64,000 nt of DNA from Polyangiaceae bacterium (GTDB lineage Bacteria > Myxococcota_A > Polyangia > Polyangiales > Polyangiaceae): contig JABFXY010000099.1 in the NCBI GenBank assembly GCA_013361525.1, forward strand, positions 1 to 64,000. The letters run 5' to 3'. Under the pieces are notes generated by a model, which saw nothing but the letters and a program-made list of their open reading frames with translations, was not told the origin of the DNA and made no database searches. Position numbers and translations under genes: made by a program. Positions 8,094 through 17,190 of this stretch are shown here, in pieces (positions within the stretch are counted from its first letter, which is position 1; every line of letters begins with the position of its first letter).

Positions 8094-9119
8094 TCAGAAG
8101 GTGATGCCCGCGGCGATCGCTTGAGACTTCATCCGAAGCAGCGATGGGTCGTCTTTGACGCCCGCGATCTGCTGGCTCGTCGAGCGCGCCTGCTGGTGGA
8201 TCATGCTCACGAACTGCGCGAGCTGAGCCTCCGTCCGCCAGCGTGCCGCGATCGGCAGGGCCCACCCCTCGGCGCGCTGCCGCATCGATTCCGGAAGGAG
8301 CGCGCGCGCCACGGCCAACATCGCAGCCGTGTCGGATTGTGGACCCGGTGCGCCGGGCACGACGGCGACGCCGTGGGTCGGCCAAAACGCATCCAGCACC
8401 AACAAGAATGCATAGAAGCGCTCGACCACGGCACGCAGCCGCACCTCGTCGGCACCGAGCGGGATCACGACGATGCGGTGGGCTTCGGCGAGCGGCTTCT
8501 GGAAAAACGGCGCGAAGCGTGCGGCGAGCTCGAGCAGCGTCGCGACGCGTGCCGTTGCGACGACGTACTCGAGCGCGAGCGCGCGCATCGGCTCCGGCCA
8601 GACGGAGCGTGATGCGGCGGTCGCGCGATCCTCCTCGACGGCGCGGTGAACCACGTCCCACCACTCGACGGTCGCCACGGCCGCGCCCTGCTGGCCCGCG
8701 AGGCTGTTGAAGAAGTCGCCGATCTGACCCATCGCGGACGCCGGCGGGCGGAAGGTCTGCCCGGCAACGCGCATCCCGAGGATCGTGCACGACGTGTCGA
8801 CAATCCCGATCGACGCCGCGCCCTGCGCGAGCGCGCGCGAAGCGGCCGCGGACATCGAGGTGCAGATCTCACCTGTGGCCGGCAGAACGGCCGCACCGCG
8901 GACCGCACCGATCGCGGCCGCGTCGAGGTTTGCCCGCCACCCAGAGACGTCGCCGAGTCGAGCCCGCCCCGAGACGTACCCGCAGGCGGTTCCCATGGTG
9001 ACGTGCGCCGCTCGAGCGTTCGGCAAGAGCAGATCGGTGACCGCAAAGACCTGCAGCGGCACGGCGATCGGCATCAGATCGAACACCCAACCTCCCCTCG
9101 TGCTCAACCCTGCCGACAA
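8094..9119 (-). CDS. Uncharacterised protein, first gene of CHAT operon
   Basis: This 341-residue protein matches no family I know. It is rich in alanine and in mixed alpha/beta segments. The N-terminal part (FAVTDLLLPNARAAHVTMGTA) contains many small residues and three cysteines, two of them in GEICTSMSAA and VDTSCTILGM. The rest is probably helical. There is no clear secretion signal. An internal start at a methionine 15 residues in (MPIAVPLQVFAV) is possible. It leads the operon, with its start only 61 bases from the divergent lipoprotein gene at 9181, so the operon promoter must lie in or near that short gap. Function unknown. Confidence 0.7.
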   Translation of the reverse strand: MSAGLSTRGGWVFDLMPIAVPLQVFAVTDLLLPNARAAHVTMGTACGYVSGRARLGDVSGWRANLDAAAIGAVRGAAVLPATGEICTSMSAAASRALAQGAASIGIVDTSCTILGMRVAGQTFRPPASAMGQIGDFFNSLAGQQGAAVATVEWWDVVHRAVEEDRATAASRSVWPEPMRALALEYVVATARVATLLELAARFAPFFQKPLAEAHRIVVIPLGADEVRLRAVVERFYAFLLVLDAFWPTHGVAVVPGAPGPQSDTAAMLAVARALLPESMRQRAEGWALPIAARWRTEAQLAQFVSMIHQQARSTSQQIAGVKDDPSLLRMKSQAIAAGITF

Positions 9120-9180
9120 GAAGAGCAGCCGGCGAACCGTCCCGCAACGGCTCTCCGTCGGCTAGGGAGCGAGCCGTTTC

Positions 9181-10452
9181 GTGATACTCGTTTCGGTCAT
9201 GCTGGAGCGGTGTTTCTCCTTCCTCTTCATCGTCGTCCTGGTGCTCGGATTCGGCGCGTCGGGCTGCAGCTGCGCGAGGAAGTCCGACGAGGAGATCTTG
9301 AAGGAGCGCATCGACACCACGAGCGTTCACCTGTACCTCGCGGCGAAGCTCGCCATCCTCAAGGCGGACCAATCACCCGACGCGAAGGTCGCGCGCGATC
9401 ATTTGCTGGAGGCGGCTGCAGCGGCACGGGACGGGCGCTTCGATCTGTCGGCGGCCGAGGACTGGAAGCGCCTCGTCGATCTCGCGCAGGCGCTGTGGAA
9501 GCTCCGCGAGGACGGCCAGCGGATGTTGGAGAGCGGCGAGGACAACGAGCCCATCCTTCCGGCGCTGCTCGGCGCGACGGAGAAGGAGGCGCTGCCGCCC
9601 GCGCTGAAGGAGCTCGACAAGAACCTCGAGCATGGGCTGCTCCTCTTGACGATGTTCACGCTGAAGTTCCATCCGAGCTCACCGGTCCCCATTCCCGAAG
9701 AGGTCATGCTCTACGAGTCGTGGATGACGGATGCCTCGAATCTGAAGGTCGTCGGCATCGGGCACTTCATGCACGCGATCAAAGCCGTCGTGTACGGGCA
9801 AAACGAGCTCTGCGACCTGTCGAAGAAAGAGGCTGCGAAGGCAGGCGAGTCCGACGCCGCGCCCGCGGAGCTGAAGGAAGCGCTTCGCGCGCTGACGGGC
9901 AACGAGATCGCGACCTCCGACGCTGAGTCGAAAGAGGCCTTCGCGGCGGCGCGCGCGGTGGCGCACGGTATGGCCGGCCTTTGCTACATGAAGCGCAAGG
10001 AAAAGCCGAAGGCACTCGACGAGCTGGAGAAGTTCTGCGAGGCCGCCGAAGAGGCGGGCCTGCCGGGGCACGAGACGGCCGTCGTTCGAGCGGCGATCGC
10101 GATCGAAAAGGGCGACAAAGAAAAGGCGAAGAAGGCGCTCGACGACCTCGACGCGAACCCCGACGCCGACCCCGCCTCGAAGGAACGAGCGGCCGAGCTG
10201 CGCAAGCAGCTCGACGACGACGGCATCGGCGCGGAGTACCTCACCAAGGCGGACCTCGGCACACTCGTCGTGGCGACGCTCGCGAAGCGCTCGAGCATCC
10301 TCGCCGATGCGTTCGGCTCGACCGCGGCCGGTCAGAAGCTGAAGAGCTTCAGCGGCGCGACGAGCGGCGCGGTAGAGGCGGCGAAGAAGGAAATCCCCTC
10401 CTACGAGGACGTGAAGAAGACCGGCGTGCAATTCTGGAAGCGGTGGTTCTGA
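9181..10452 (+). CDS. Lipoprotein of unknown function with helical repeats
   Basis: The N-terminus is a lipoprotein signal: a hydrophobic stretch (FSFLFIVVLVLGFGASGC) ending in lipobox ASGC, followed by charged residues, so the mature protein is anchored through Cys29 or so. The remaining ~395 residues are strongly helical, rich in Ala, Glu, Lys and Leu, with TPR-like units (AGLCYMKRKEKPKALDELEKF; AIAIEKGDKEKAKKALDDL). No enzyme motif is seen. The start could be ATG 9199 (MLERCFSF), which gives a more typical signal peptide length. It is transcribed away from the CHAT operon. No terminator is evident before the convergent ferritin-like gene 24 bases later. Confidence 0.75.
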   Translation: MILVSVMLERCFSFLFIVVLVLGFGASGCSCARKSDEEILKERIDTTSVHLYLAAKLAILKADQSPDAKVARDHLLEAAAAARDGRFDLSAAEDWKRLVDLAQALWKLREDGQRMLESGEDNEPILPALLGATEKEALPPALKELDKNLEHGLLLLTMFTLKFHPSSPVPIPEEVMLYESWMTDASNLKVVGIGHFMHAIKAVVYGQNELCDLSKKEAAKAGESDAAPAELKEALRALTGNEIATSDAESKEAFAAARAVAHGMAGLCYMKRKEKPKALDELEKFCEAAEEAGLPGHETAVVRAAIAIEKGDKEKAKKALDDLDANPDADPASKERAAELRKQLDDDGIGAEYLTKADLGTLVVATLAKRSSILADAFGSTAAGQKLKSFSGATSGAVEAAKKEIPSYEDVKKTGVQFWKRWF

Positions 10453-10475
10453 TCGCTGCGCCGGTCTCCTGAAGG

Positions 10476-11729
10476 TCAGCCGAGCAACGCCTTCGCCGAA
10501 GGCCGCACGATTTGAGCGATCCCGCGCGTGCGCTCCGCGGCAGCTTCTTCGCCGGAGAGGCGGCCGTGCGCGTGCAGCGCGGCCTCATCGCCGATCTCGG
10601 CTCGCTCGACGTCGGCGATCGCTCGGGTGAACGCATCCTCGACGACGGCGCGCATCTCGGGCCCGAAAGCGCGCAGCGCCCAGGCGACGGTGCGCCACGC
10701 GAGCTCCGCGTGCCGTGCTTCGTCCTCGGCGATCTCCGAGAGCACCGCACGAACGGCCGGGTCCTCGCTGACCGCGAGCTGCGCGGCGGCGACGAGCGCA
10801 GCGACCGTCTCGCCGACGCATCCTTCGGTGACGACGGCGCGCACGAAAGCCTCCGGCGTCGTCGCGAGCTCGACCCGGCCGGCCGCGGGGAGCGCCTCCG
10901 GCTCGAGCCGCTGTCCGGCGTATGCGCTCGCGAGCGCAAAGCCGAGCTGCGCGTGGCGAACCTCGTCGAGCGCGGCCGCGTGCGCGGACATCACGAGGTC
11001 GGACGGCGCGCCGAACGCGAGAAGCTCGAGTGAAAACTTCGAGAAGCTCGCGACGCTCGCGTGCTCGAACGCCGCGTCGCCGGCCCAGGATCGCGCGAGG
11101 TACGCGCGGTCGGCGGCGCTGAGATGCGCGATGCTCGGTGAAACCTGGAGCGCCGCGGTCCAACCGCGGTCGGCCGTGCTCGAGGAGCGAACCGCCGCGC
11201 GTTGCGGCACCTGATCGAGCATGAGCGGACGGCCGACGATGCCGCACGAGGGATCGTTCGGCGGACCGACGTCGACCTGGTAGCAGCAGAGCCCATCTTG
11301 CGCAGTCGGCCCGCTGATCCACTCGGTGATCGTTTCGCCCATGTCGGTGCAAGTGAAGAAGCCGGGGGCTTGCTCCGTCGTGGGGCACTCGGCGTCGGGC
11401 GCCGGGTTTACGAAGCAGCGCTCGACGTCTTGCTCGCCGCCTCCCCCGCCCGCTCCGCCATCGCCACCCTGGTTGCTTCCACCTTCGGGCGCGCCGCCCT
11501 CGGAGCTGCCGCCAATGGCCTGGCCACCTTCGCCGCCGTTGCCTCCATCCGACCCTGCTCCGACGCCCTCGCCGCCGCCGCCCGGATTGCTGCCGCCTGC
11601 AGGATTTCCGCCGGAGCCGCCGGTCTCACCGTCGTCACCACAGCCGAGGATCGCCACACCGCCGGCGACGCCGGCCGCGAGCAGGATTCGTCGCGCAAAG
11701 CTCGCCCGAAATCGAAGAAAAGCACTCAT
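10476..11729 (-). CDS. Ferritin-like-domain lipoprotein
   Basis: The product has 417 residues. The start ATG 11729 has a clear GGGAGG site. Residues 1-30 form an Arg-rich then hydrophobic signal ending in AILGC, read as a lipobox. Next comes a ~75-residue Gly/Ser/Asn-rich spacer, then a cysteine-containing linker (CPTTEQ, FFTCTD, GLCCYQ, PSCGI) and a C-terminal four-helix ferritin-like domain. Likely di-iron ligands are in AFEHASVASF, LDEVRHAQLGF, EGCVGETVAAL and EIAEDEARHAELAW, i.e. two E-x-x-H pairs plus two further glutamates. Surface display of a ferritin-like oxidase or metal-binding domain on a flexible arm is inferred. Confidence 0.83.
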   Translation of the reverse strand: MSAFLRFRASFARRILLAAGVAGGVAILGCGDDGETGGSGGNPAGGSNPGGGGEGVGAGSDGGNGGEGGQAIGGSSEGGAPEGGSNQGGDGGAGGGGGEQDVERCFVNPAPDAECPTTEQAPGFFTCTDMGETITEWISGPTAQDGLCCYQVDVGPPNDPSCGIVGRPLMLDQVPQRAAVRSSSTADRGWTAALQVSPSIAHLSAADRAYLARSWAGDAAFEHASVASFSKFSLELLAFGAPSDLVMSAHAAALDEVRHAQLGFALASAYAGQRLEPEALPAAGRVELATTPEAFVRAVVTEGCVGETVAALVAAAQLAVSEDPAVRAVLSEIAEDEARHAELAWRTVAWALRAFGPEMRAVVEDAFTRAIADVERAEIGDEAALHAHGRLSGEEAAAERTRGIAQIVRPSAKALLG

Positions 11730-11822
11730 CTTGCACCTCCCGTTGGAACGCTCACGGTGGGTCTGCCTCGCGCACCACCCGTCCCGAGCACCGATACGAT
11801 GCCCGCTGGCGACGGGATCGAT

Positions 11823-11854
11823 CCTTAAAGCCGGCCTTAAATGCGTGGTTAAGG
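11823..11854. promoter_or_regulatory. CCTTAA/TTAAGG repeat cluster between divergent genes
   Basis: CCTTAA occurs at 11823-11828 and 11835-11840, and its inverted form TTAAGG at 11849-11854. The second and third copies make an inverted repeat with an 8-base spacer. It stands about 80 bases upstream of the STAND ATPase start and 95 upstream of the ferritin-like lipoprotein start, in AT-richer DNA than its surroundings. This suits an operator for either gene; which protein binds is unknown. Confidence 0.35.
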
Positions 11855-11931
11855 GCGCGGCTCGGCCCGCACAGCGCCTGGGCGCTCGTCGTTTCGCCGC
11901 CCCGCAGGGGTGTTTATGCTCGCGGTCTTCC

Positions 11932-14673
11932 GTGAGCGATCGAAGCGAGCCGACGGGTCGGGCCGGCACGAACGTGGAGGAGGTTGCGCTCTCCTTCGTC
12001 GGGCGTGACGAGGTGCTCGCACAAATCGCCAGCCGGCTCGACGACGGCGTGAGGCTCGTCACGATCGTCGGCCCGGGCGGCATGGGCAAGACGCGGGTCG
12101 CGACCCGCTTCGCGAGCGCACATGCCGATGCGTACGCGGCCGACGGTGGCGGCGCGTGGTTTTGCGATCTCACGGCGGAGCGCGCCGCCACCGGCATCGC
12201 CAGCGTCGTCGCTTCGGTGCTCGGCGTGCAGCCTTCGCGGAGCACCGACGAGCGCTCGCTCGTCGAAGGTGTGGGGCGCGCCCTCGCGCGGCGGAAGCGC
12301 ACGTTGATCGTTCTCGACAACGCGGAGTCGGTCGCCGCCCACACCGCGCGCGTCCTCGATGTCTGGCTGCGAGCAGCTCCTCTCGCGCGGTTCGTCGTCA
12401 CCTCGCGCGTCGTGTTGGGCGTCTCGGGAGAGCACCTCCTTCCGCTCGAGCCGCTGGCGCAGCCTCCCGCGTCCGATGATTTCGACGCGACGCTCGCAGC
12501 GGACAGTGTCCGCCTGTTCGTGGATCGCGCGCGCGCGGTGCGCCCCGGGTTCACGCCCGGGCCCGGTGAGCTCGCGGCGCTGCGCGAGATCGTGCAGGTT
12601 ACCGACGGCATCCCGCTCGCGATCGAGCTCGCGGCGGCGCGCGTCCGCGTCCTGTCGCTCGCCCAGATCCGCGACCGACTCGCCGCGCCGCTCAAGCTGC
12701 TGGTGAAACAGAACGACGACGGCCGTCACGCATCGATGCGCCGCGCGATCCTCCATTCGTACGAGCAGCTCGAGCCGGCGGAGCGCACCTGCCTCGCGCG
12801 ATGCGCGGTGTTTCGCGGCGGGTTCACGCTCGAAGCCGCCGAAGCGGTGATCGAATCCGAAGACCGCGCAGTCCTCGACGACCTCGACGCGCTCGTGTCG
12901 CGCTCGCTCGTGCGGACGACGACCACCCGCGACGGAGGGATCCGCTTTTCGTTGTTCGAGACGATTCGAGAGCTCGCGATGGAGCGCCTCGCCGCGGACG
13001 AAACCGATCGCGAGCGCACCGAAGCGCGGCACGCGCGCCATTTCGCCGACGTCGCGCGCGCGCTCGTCGACGCTTCGGCGGGGGCGCGCCCCGCAGCCGA
13101 CCCACGCGAGCCGGATCTCGAGAACCTGCTCGCCGCACACGCCCACGCAATCGCCGAAACGAAGCACGCACATGCGCCGCAGCACGCCGACGACGCACTC
13201 GCGGCGACCCTCGCGGTGGAGCCGATGCTCTCACGGCGCGGCCTTCTTCGGCGCCTGCTCGACATGTTCGACGAATCGATCGCCGCGGCGACCTCGACCG
13301 GCAGCGAAGGCACCTCGTCCTACGTCGCGGAAGCGATCGTCGGTCGCGGAAGCGCACTCCGCCAAACCGGCGATCTCGACAAAGCCCGAGCGGATTTCGA
13401 GCACGCCCTACGAGTCGCGACCGCCCGCGGGGATGCCCTCGTCGAAGCCCGCGCGCGCGCTCACCTCGCGGAGCTCGTGGAGATCGATGGCGACACTTCG
13501 AGCGCCCGCCAAATGTGCCACGCGGCGCTCGCGCGGCTCGAGGACGTGCCCGATGGTCCCGGCCGCCGTCTGCGCGAAGCCGAGCTTCGGGCGCGCCTCA
13601 GCCACGCCTACCGCCGCGAAGGAGCCCTCGGTCCGGCCGCCGCGGAGATCGAGCGCGCGGTCGTCTCGTACCGTGACGTCGGCGACGAGGAAGGTCGCGC
13701 GTTCGCGCTCTACGAGGCTGCCGTCATCGCGCTCTTTCGACGTCAATACGAGGCATCGAGCGCCCATTTCACCGAAGGGCTCGACCTCGTGAAGCGATCC
13801 GGCGGGCGTCTCGCCGAGGGCGCGCTCACGACGGGGCGCGGCACGCTGCTTCAAGAGCTCGGCAATGCGGACGACGCCGTCGCATGCCACGCCGAAGCCG
13901 CGCGCATCTTCCGAGAGGTCGAAAACCCTCATCGCGAAGGCAGCGCGCTCTACTACCTCGGCGGCGCGTGGCTGGAAAAAGGCGTCGACGTCGAGGCGCG
14001 CCGCTTTCTCGAGCGCGCCCTTCGCCTCGTCGAGGGCGTCGGCGTGCCGCGCTACGAGGCGCTCGTCTCCGCGTGCCTCGCGACCCTCGCGGCGCGCGAA
14101 GGCGACGAAGCGGGCGCCGCCCGCTGGCTGAACGGGGCGGACGCCGCCGCCCGCGCGTGTGCGAGCGAGTCGGCGCTCGAAGCGACCATTGCGATCCATC
14201 GGCTGCACATCGACGCGCTTCGCGACGCCGCGAGGGTCCCTGCGAGCCTGGAGGAAGCGCGAGCTCGTGCCGCTGCTCACTCCTGCGATGATCCACGCTT
14301 TGCGCTCCGGGTGTTCGAGCGAGCAGCGGCCCCCGTCACGAAGGAGAGCGGTTTCGCGCTCGTCCTCGACGCCGACAAGGGCCACGTCGAGCTCCCCGGC
14401 ACGGGCGCGCGCATCGATCTGTCGCGCCGTGCGCCGCTCTGTCGCATCCTCGTTTCCCTCGTCCGACGGCGAATCGACGAGCCGGGCGAGCCCGCGGCGA
14501 TCGAAGAAATCATCGCAGCGGGATGGCCCGGTGAGCGCGTGCGCGGCGAAGCCGGCGCGAACCGCGCGTACGTCGCGCTCGCGACCCTTCGAAAGCTCGG
14601 CCTGCGCGACGTGATCGAGCATGGCCAGGGCGGCTATCTCATTCCTCCGCGGCTCGCGGTCGCGTTCGCCTGA
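11932..14673 (+). CDS. STAND-type ATPase with TPR repeats and winged-helix-like C-terminus
   Basis: The 913-residue protein begins with an NB-ARC/STAND ATPase module: Walker A GPGGMGKT (about 47-54), Walker B TLIVLDNAE, a sensor-like RFVVTSRVVLG and the GLPL-type GIPLAIELAAARV. A winged-helix segment (RRAILHSYEQLEPAERTCLARCAVF) and a long TPR-like region (about 330-800) follow. The last ~90 residues (APLCRILVSLVRRRIDEP ... ANRAYVALATLRKLGLRD ... GGYLIPP) resemble an OmpR-type DNA-binding winged helix. This suggests a nucleotide-gated transcription regulator like AfsR or MalT, but with the DNA-binding part at the end. GTG 11932 is used as start; GTG 11974 is an alternative. The frame is open far upstream without protein-like content. 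Confidence 0.82.
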   Translation: MSDRSEPTGRAGTNVEEVALSFVGRDEVLAQIASRLDDGVRLVTIVGPGGMGKTRVATRFASAHADAYAADGGGAWFCDLTAERAATGIASVVASVLGVQPSRSTDERSLVEGVGRALARRKRTLIVLDNAESVAAHTARVLDVWLRAAPLARFVVTSRVVLGVSGEHLLPLEPLAQPPASDDFDATLAADSVRLFVDRARAVRPGFTPGPGELAALREIVQVTDGIPLAIELAAARVRVLSLAQIRDRLAAPLKLLVKQNDDGRHASMRRAILHSYEQLEPAERTCLARCAVFRGGFTLEAAEAVIESEDRAVLDDLDALVSRSLVRTTTTRDGGIRFSLFETIRELAMERLAADETDRERTEARHARHFADVARALVDASAGARPAADPREPDLENLLAAHAHAIAETKHAHAPQHADDALAATLAVEPMLSRRGLLRRLLDMFDESIAAATSTGSEGTSSYVAEAIVGRGSALRQTGDLDKARADFEHALRVATARGDALVEARARAHLAELVEIDGDTSSARQMCHAALARLEDVPDGPGRRLREAELRARLSHAYRREGALGPAAAEIERAVVSYRDVGDEEGRAFALYEAAVIALFRRQYEASSAHFTEGLDLVKRSGGRLAEGALTTGRGTLLQELGNADDAVACHAEAARIFREVENPHREGSALYYLGGAWLEKGVDVEARRFLERALRLVEGVGVPRYEALVSACLATLAAREGDEAGAARWLNGADAAARACASESALEATIAIHRLHIDALRDAARVPASLEEARARAAAHSCDDPRFALRVFERAAAPVTKESGFALVLDADKGHVELPGTGARIDLSRRAPLCRILVSLVRRRIDEPGEPAAIEEIIAAGWPGERVRGEAGANRAYVALATLRKLGLRDVIEHGQGGYLIPPRLAVAFA

Positions 14674-14700
14674 CGCGTCGAAGCGCGCCGCGACAGCAAA

Positions 14701-17046
14701 TCAGGCGCCCATCGCGGCCTTCAAGAGCTCGACGATCTCCGCCGCCTCCGACGCGCGGCAGCCAATCCAGCTCGCGACCTTCGTCCCGACCGTCTCTTCG
14801 TCCTCCGATGCATCCTCTGCGAGCAGCCGGTGGACGATGCGCTCGATCAGATCGGCCCGAATCGCGCGCTTTCCGATGACTGGATACCCCACCGCCGCAT
14901 AGGCCTCGAGAGGAACGTCCCGGCTCGGCGCGAGTGATCGCTCTCCCTCGAGAGGCCAACGCGGCACGAGGCGCGCGCCCTGCGGAGCTTTGCGCGGCGG
15001 GTTCAAACCGAGGACAGCGCTGAGGAGCGCGGCGCGCTTCGTCACGACGGCCGGCTTGAGCGCGCTCGGCAGGTAGAGCGCCACGCGACCGCGCACGAGC
15101 CCTGCGGCGATCAAGCGCTCTTCGTCGCGCGCATCGAGCGCATCGAGCTGCGTTCGCGCCTCTCGAACGAGGACCGTGCCGAGCCCGCTCGTGATCAAGT
15201 GCACGAGCCCTCGCGCGTTCGATCCGAGCTCCTCGAGGTCGGTCACCGCGCCCACGATTTCGTGGACCAAATCGCGCGACCACGCGACCAGCCTGCGTGT
15301 GAGACGAAGCTTCGCGCCGGCGTCGAGCTCGAGCGAGACGACGACGTCTGGTTGATACACCGACCGGCCGGCAACCAGCTTCGCGACGCGCCGCCCTTCG
15401 AACGAGATGTGGCCGTGCTCGTCGACACCGAACTGCTCGAATCCGGCTTCGATCATCGCCTCGACCGAAACCATCTCCTCGTCGTCGACCCGGTCCGGCT
15501 CTACGCGGCGTAGCGACGCTCGCAACGTCGCGAGCTTGGCGAACGGCGACGCCCCGGCGGCGTGTGGATCACTCTGGGGCGCAGGCGGCGCCCCATTTTT
15601 CGGTCGGCTCGGTGCGGCCTTGGGGATCGACGCAGCTCGAACCGGGCGCCCGCGCTCGACGAACCTCGTGACGAGGGCATCGTGGAGCGCATCGCTGAGA
15701 TCGTCCTCGATCTTGCGCGCTCGCTCTCGAACCGCCTCTGCACCATCGACCCAGCCGCCTTGGTGCGCGACGAAGTTCCACGTTCGAATCGACGCGATTC
15801 GATCCATGAGGGTCTCGAGGTCGCTCGTGGAGCGCTCGATCCGGTCGAGCTCTTCCTCGACGTCCGAGCGCGCGAGCCGCCCCCGGGTCGCGAGCTCCGC
15901 GAAGACCCGCCCGACCAGCGCGACGTGTTCTTCGAAGAGGAGCTGGCGGTAATCCGGAATGGAGCACGCCGCCCATAGAAGCCGCAGATTCGCTTCCCCA
16001 CGCGCGAGGCGCAGCACCTCGGGTTGCTCGGCGAGCGCGGCGAGCACCTCCTCGTCGAGCGCTCGCTCCGCGCGCTTCAGCCTGCGAACGGTGGACGGCC
16101 GCCGGAGCGACGCAAGCAGGTCTTCGAGCGATTCGTAGGCGAGATCGGCGTTGCGCCATTGGAGGTTGCGGACCGACGCGAACCGATGTCCCTCGATGGC
16201 GCGACGCAGCTCGAGCGGCAGCTCCGGCAGCGGCGCAATCGTCCCGAAGGTTCCGTCTTTCACGTAGCGGCCTGCACGACCTGCGATCTGCGCGAGCTCG
16301 GCCGGATCGAGATCCCGCGCGATTCGCCCGTCGAATTTGCGCATGTCGGCGAACGCCACGTGATCGATGTCGAGGTTCAACCCCATCCCGATCGCATCGG
16401 TGGCGACGAGGAAGTCGACCTCTTTCGCTTGATAGAGCGCCACCTGCGCATTTCGTGCCCGCGGCGAAAGCGCACCGATCACGACCGCGGCGCCGCCCCG
16501 ACGGGTGCGGAGACGATCCGCGAGCTCGAACACCCGCGTCAGCGAGAACGCGACGACGGCGCTGCGCTTCGGCAGCGACGCGAGGGTCGATGGGCTCACG
16601 CCCCGCAGCGTCGAGAGGCGTGGGCTGTTGCGAATCGTCGCGGTCGGGACGAGCTCCTTCATCGCGTCGCGCATCGTCTCGGCGCCCATGAACCAGGTCT
16701 CGACGAGCCCCCGCGCGGAGAGCAACCGCTCGGTGAAGACGTGGCCTCGTTCCGGATGTGCCGCGAGCTGGATCTCGTCCACCGCGAGGAAGTCGACCTC
16801 GTTGCGGATGGGCATCGCCTCGACGGTGCACACCCAATACCGAGGGCGCGGCGGGACCCGCTTTTCCTCACCGGTGACGAGCGCGACCTGCGCCTCGCCG
16901 ACCTGCGTCGAGACGCGATCGTAGACCTCGCGTGCGAGCAGCCGCAGCGGAAGGCCCATCATTCCGGTGCGATGCTCGAGCATCCGCTCGATCGCTTGAT
17001 GGGTCTTGCCCGTGTTGGTCGGGCCGAGCAGCGCCGTGATCGTCAT
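14701..17046 (-). CDS. SUV3-like superfamily 2 RNA helicase
   Basis: This protein resembles mitochondrial SUV3/alphaproteobacterial Mgps2-type NTP-dependent helicases. At its very start it has Walker A GPTNTGKTHQA (residues 8-18), then LPLRLLAREV, VTGEEK, a DEIQLA Walker B (DEIQ instead of DEAD) and, in the second RecA domain, VVIGALSPRARNAQV, VATDAIGMGLNLDIDHVAF and QIAGRAGR. The ~400-residue C-terminal part carries SUV3-type extension elements and a basic tail. Length is 781. ATG 17046 is chosen because the motif comes six residues later, as in the family; no good ribosome-binding site precedes it. Upstream extension to 17226 lacks family character. Expected role is RNA unwinding in decay with an exonuclease; RNase R lies 6 kb away. 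Confidence 0.87.
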   Translation of the reverse strand: MTITALLGPTNTGKTHQAIERMLEHRTGMMGLPLRLLAREVYDRVSTQVGEAQVALVTGEEKRVPPRPRYWVCTVEAMPIRNEVDFLAVDEIQLAAHPERGHVFTERLLSARGLVETWFMGAETMRDAMKELVPTATIRNSPRLSTLRGVSPSTLASLPKRSAVVAFSLTRVFELADRLRTRRGGAAVVIGALSPRARNAQVALYQAKEVDFLVATDAIGMGLNLDIDHVAFADMRKFDGRIARDLDPAELAQIAGRAGRYVKDGTFGTIAPLPELPLELRRAIEGHRFASVRNLQWRNADLAYESLEDLLASLRRPSTVRRLKRAERALDEEVLAALAEQPEVLRLARGEANLRLLWAACSIPDYRQLLFEEHVALVGRVFAELATRGRLARSDVEEELDRIERSTSDLETLMDRIASIRTWNFVAHQGGWVDGAEAVRERARKIEDDLSDALHDALVTRFVERGRPVRAASIPKAAPSRPKNGAPPAPQSDPHAAGASPFAKLATLRASLRRVEPDRVDDEEMVSVEAMIEAGFEQFGVDEHGHISFEGRRVAKLVAGRSVYQPDVVVSLELDAGAKLRLTRRLVAWSRDLVHEIVGAVTDLEELGSNARGLVHLITSGLGTVLVREARTQLDALDARDEERLIAAGLVRGRVALYLPSALKPAVVTKRAALLSAVLGLNPPRKAPQGARLVPRWPLEGERSLAPSRDVPLEAYAAVGYPVIGKRAIRADLIERIVHRLLAEDASEDEETVGTKVASWIGCRASEAAEIVELLKAAMGA

Positions 17047-17190
17047 GCGTCGCGACAACGAGAGGCGCGGCGAGCCGGCCTCGAGGAACCTGGCGATGAT
17101 GCACGACGAACGGCGGTCGCGCAGCAAACCATCGCGGAGCACGAAAACACGAGGATTGGAGCCGGACGACCGGACGCTCGTACCGCTAGC

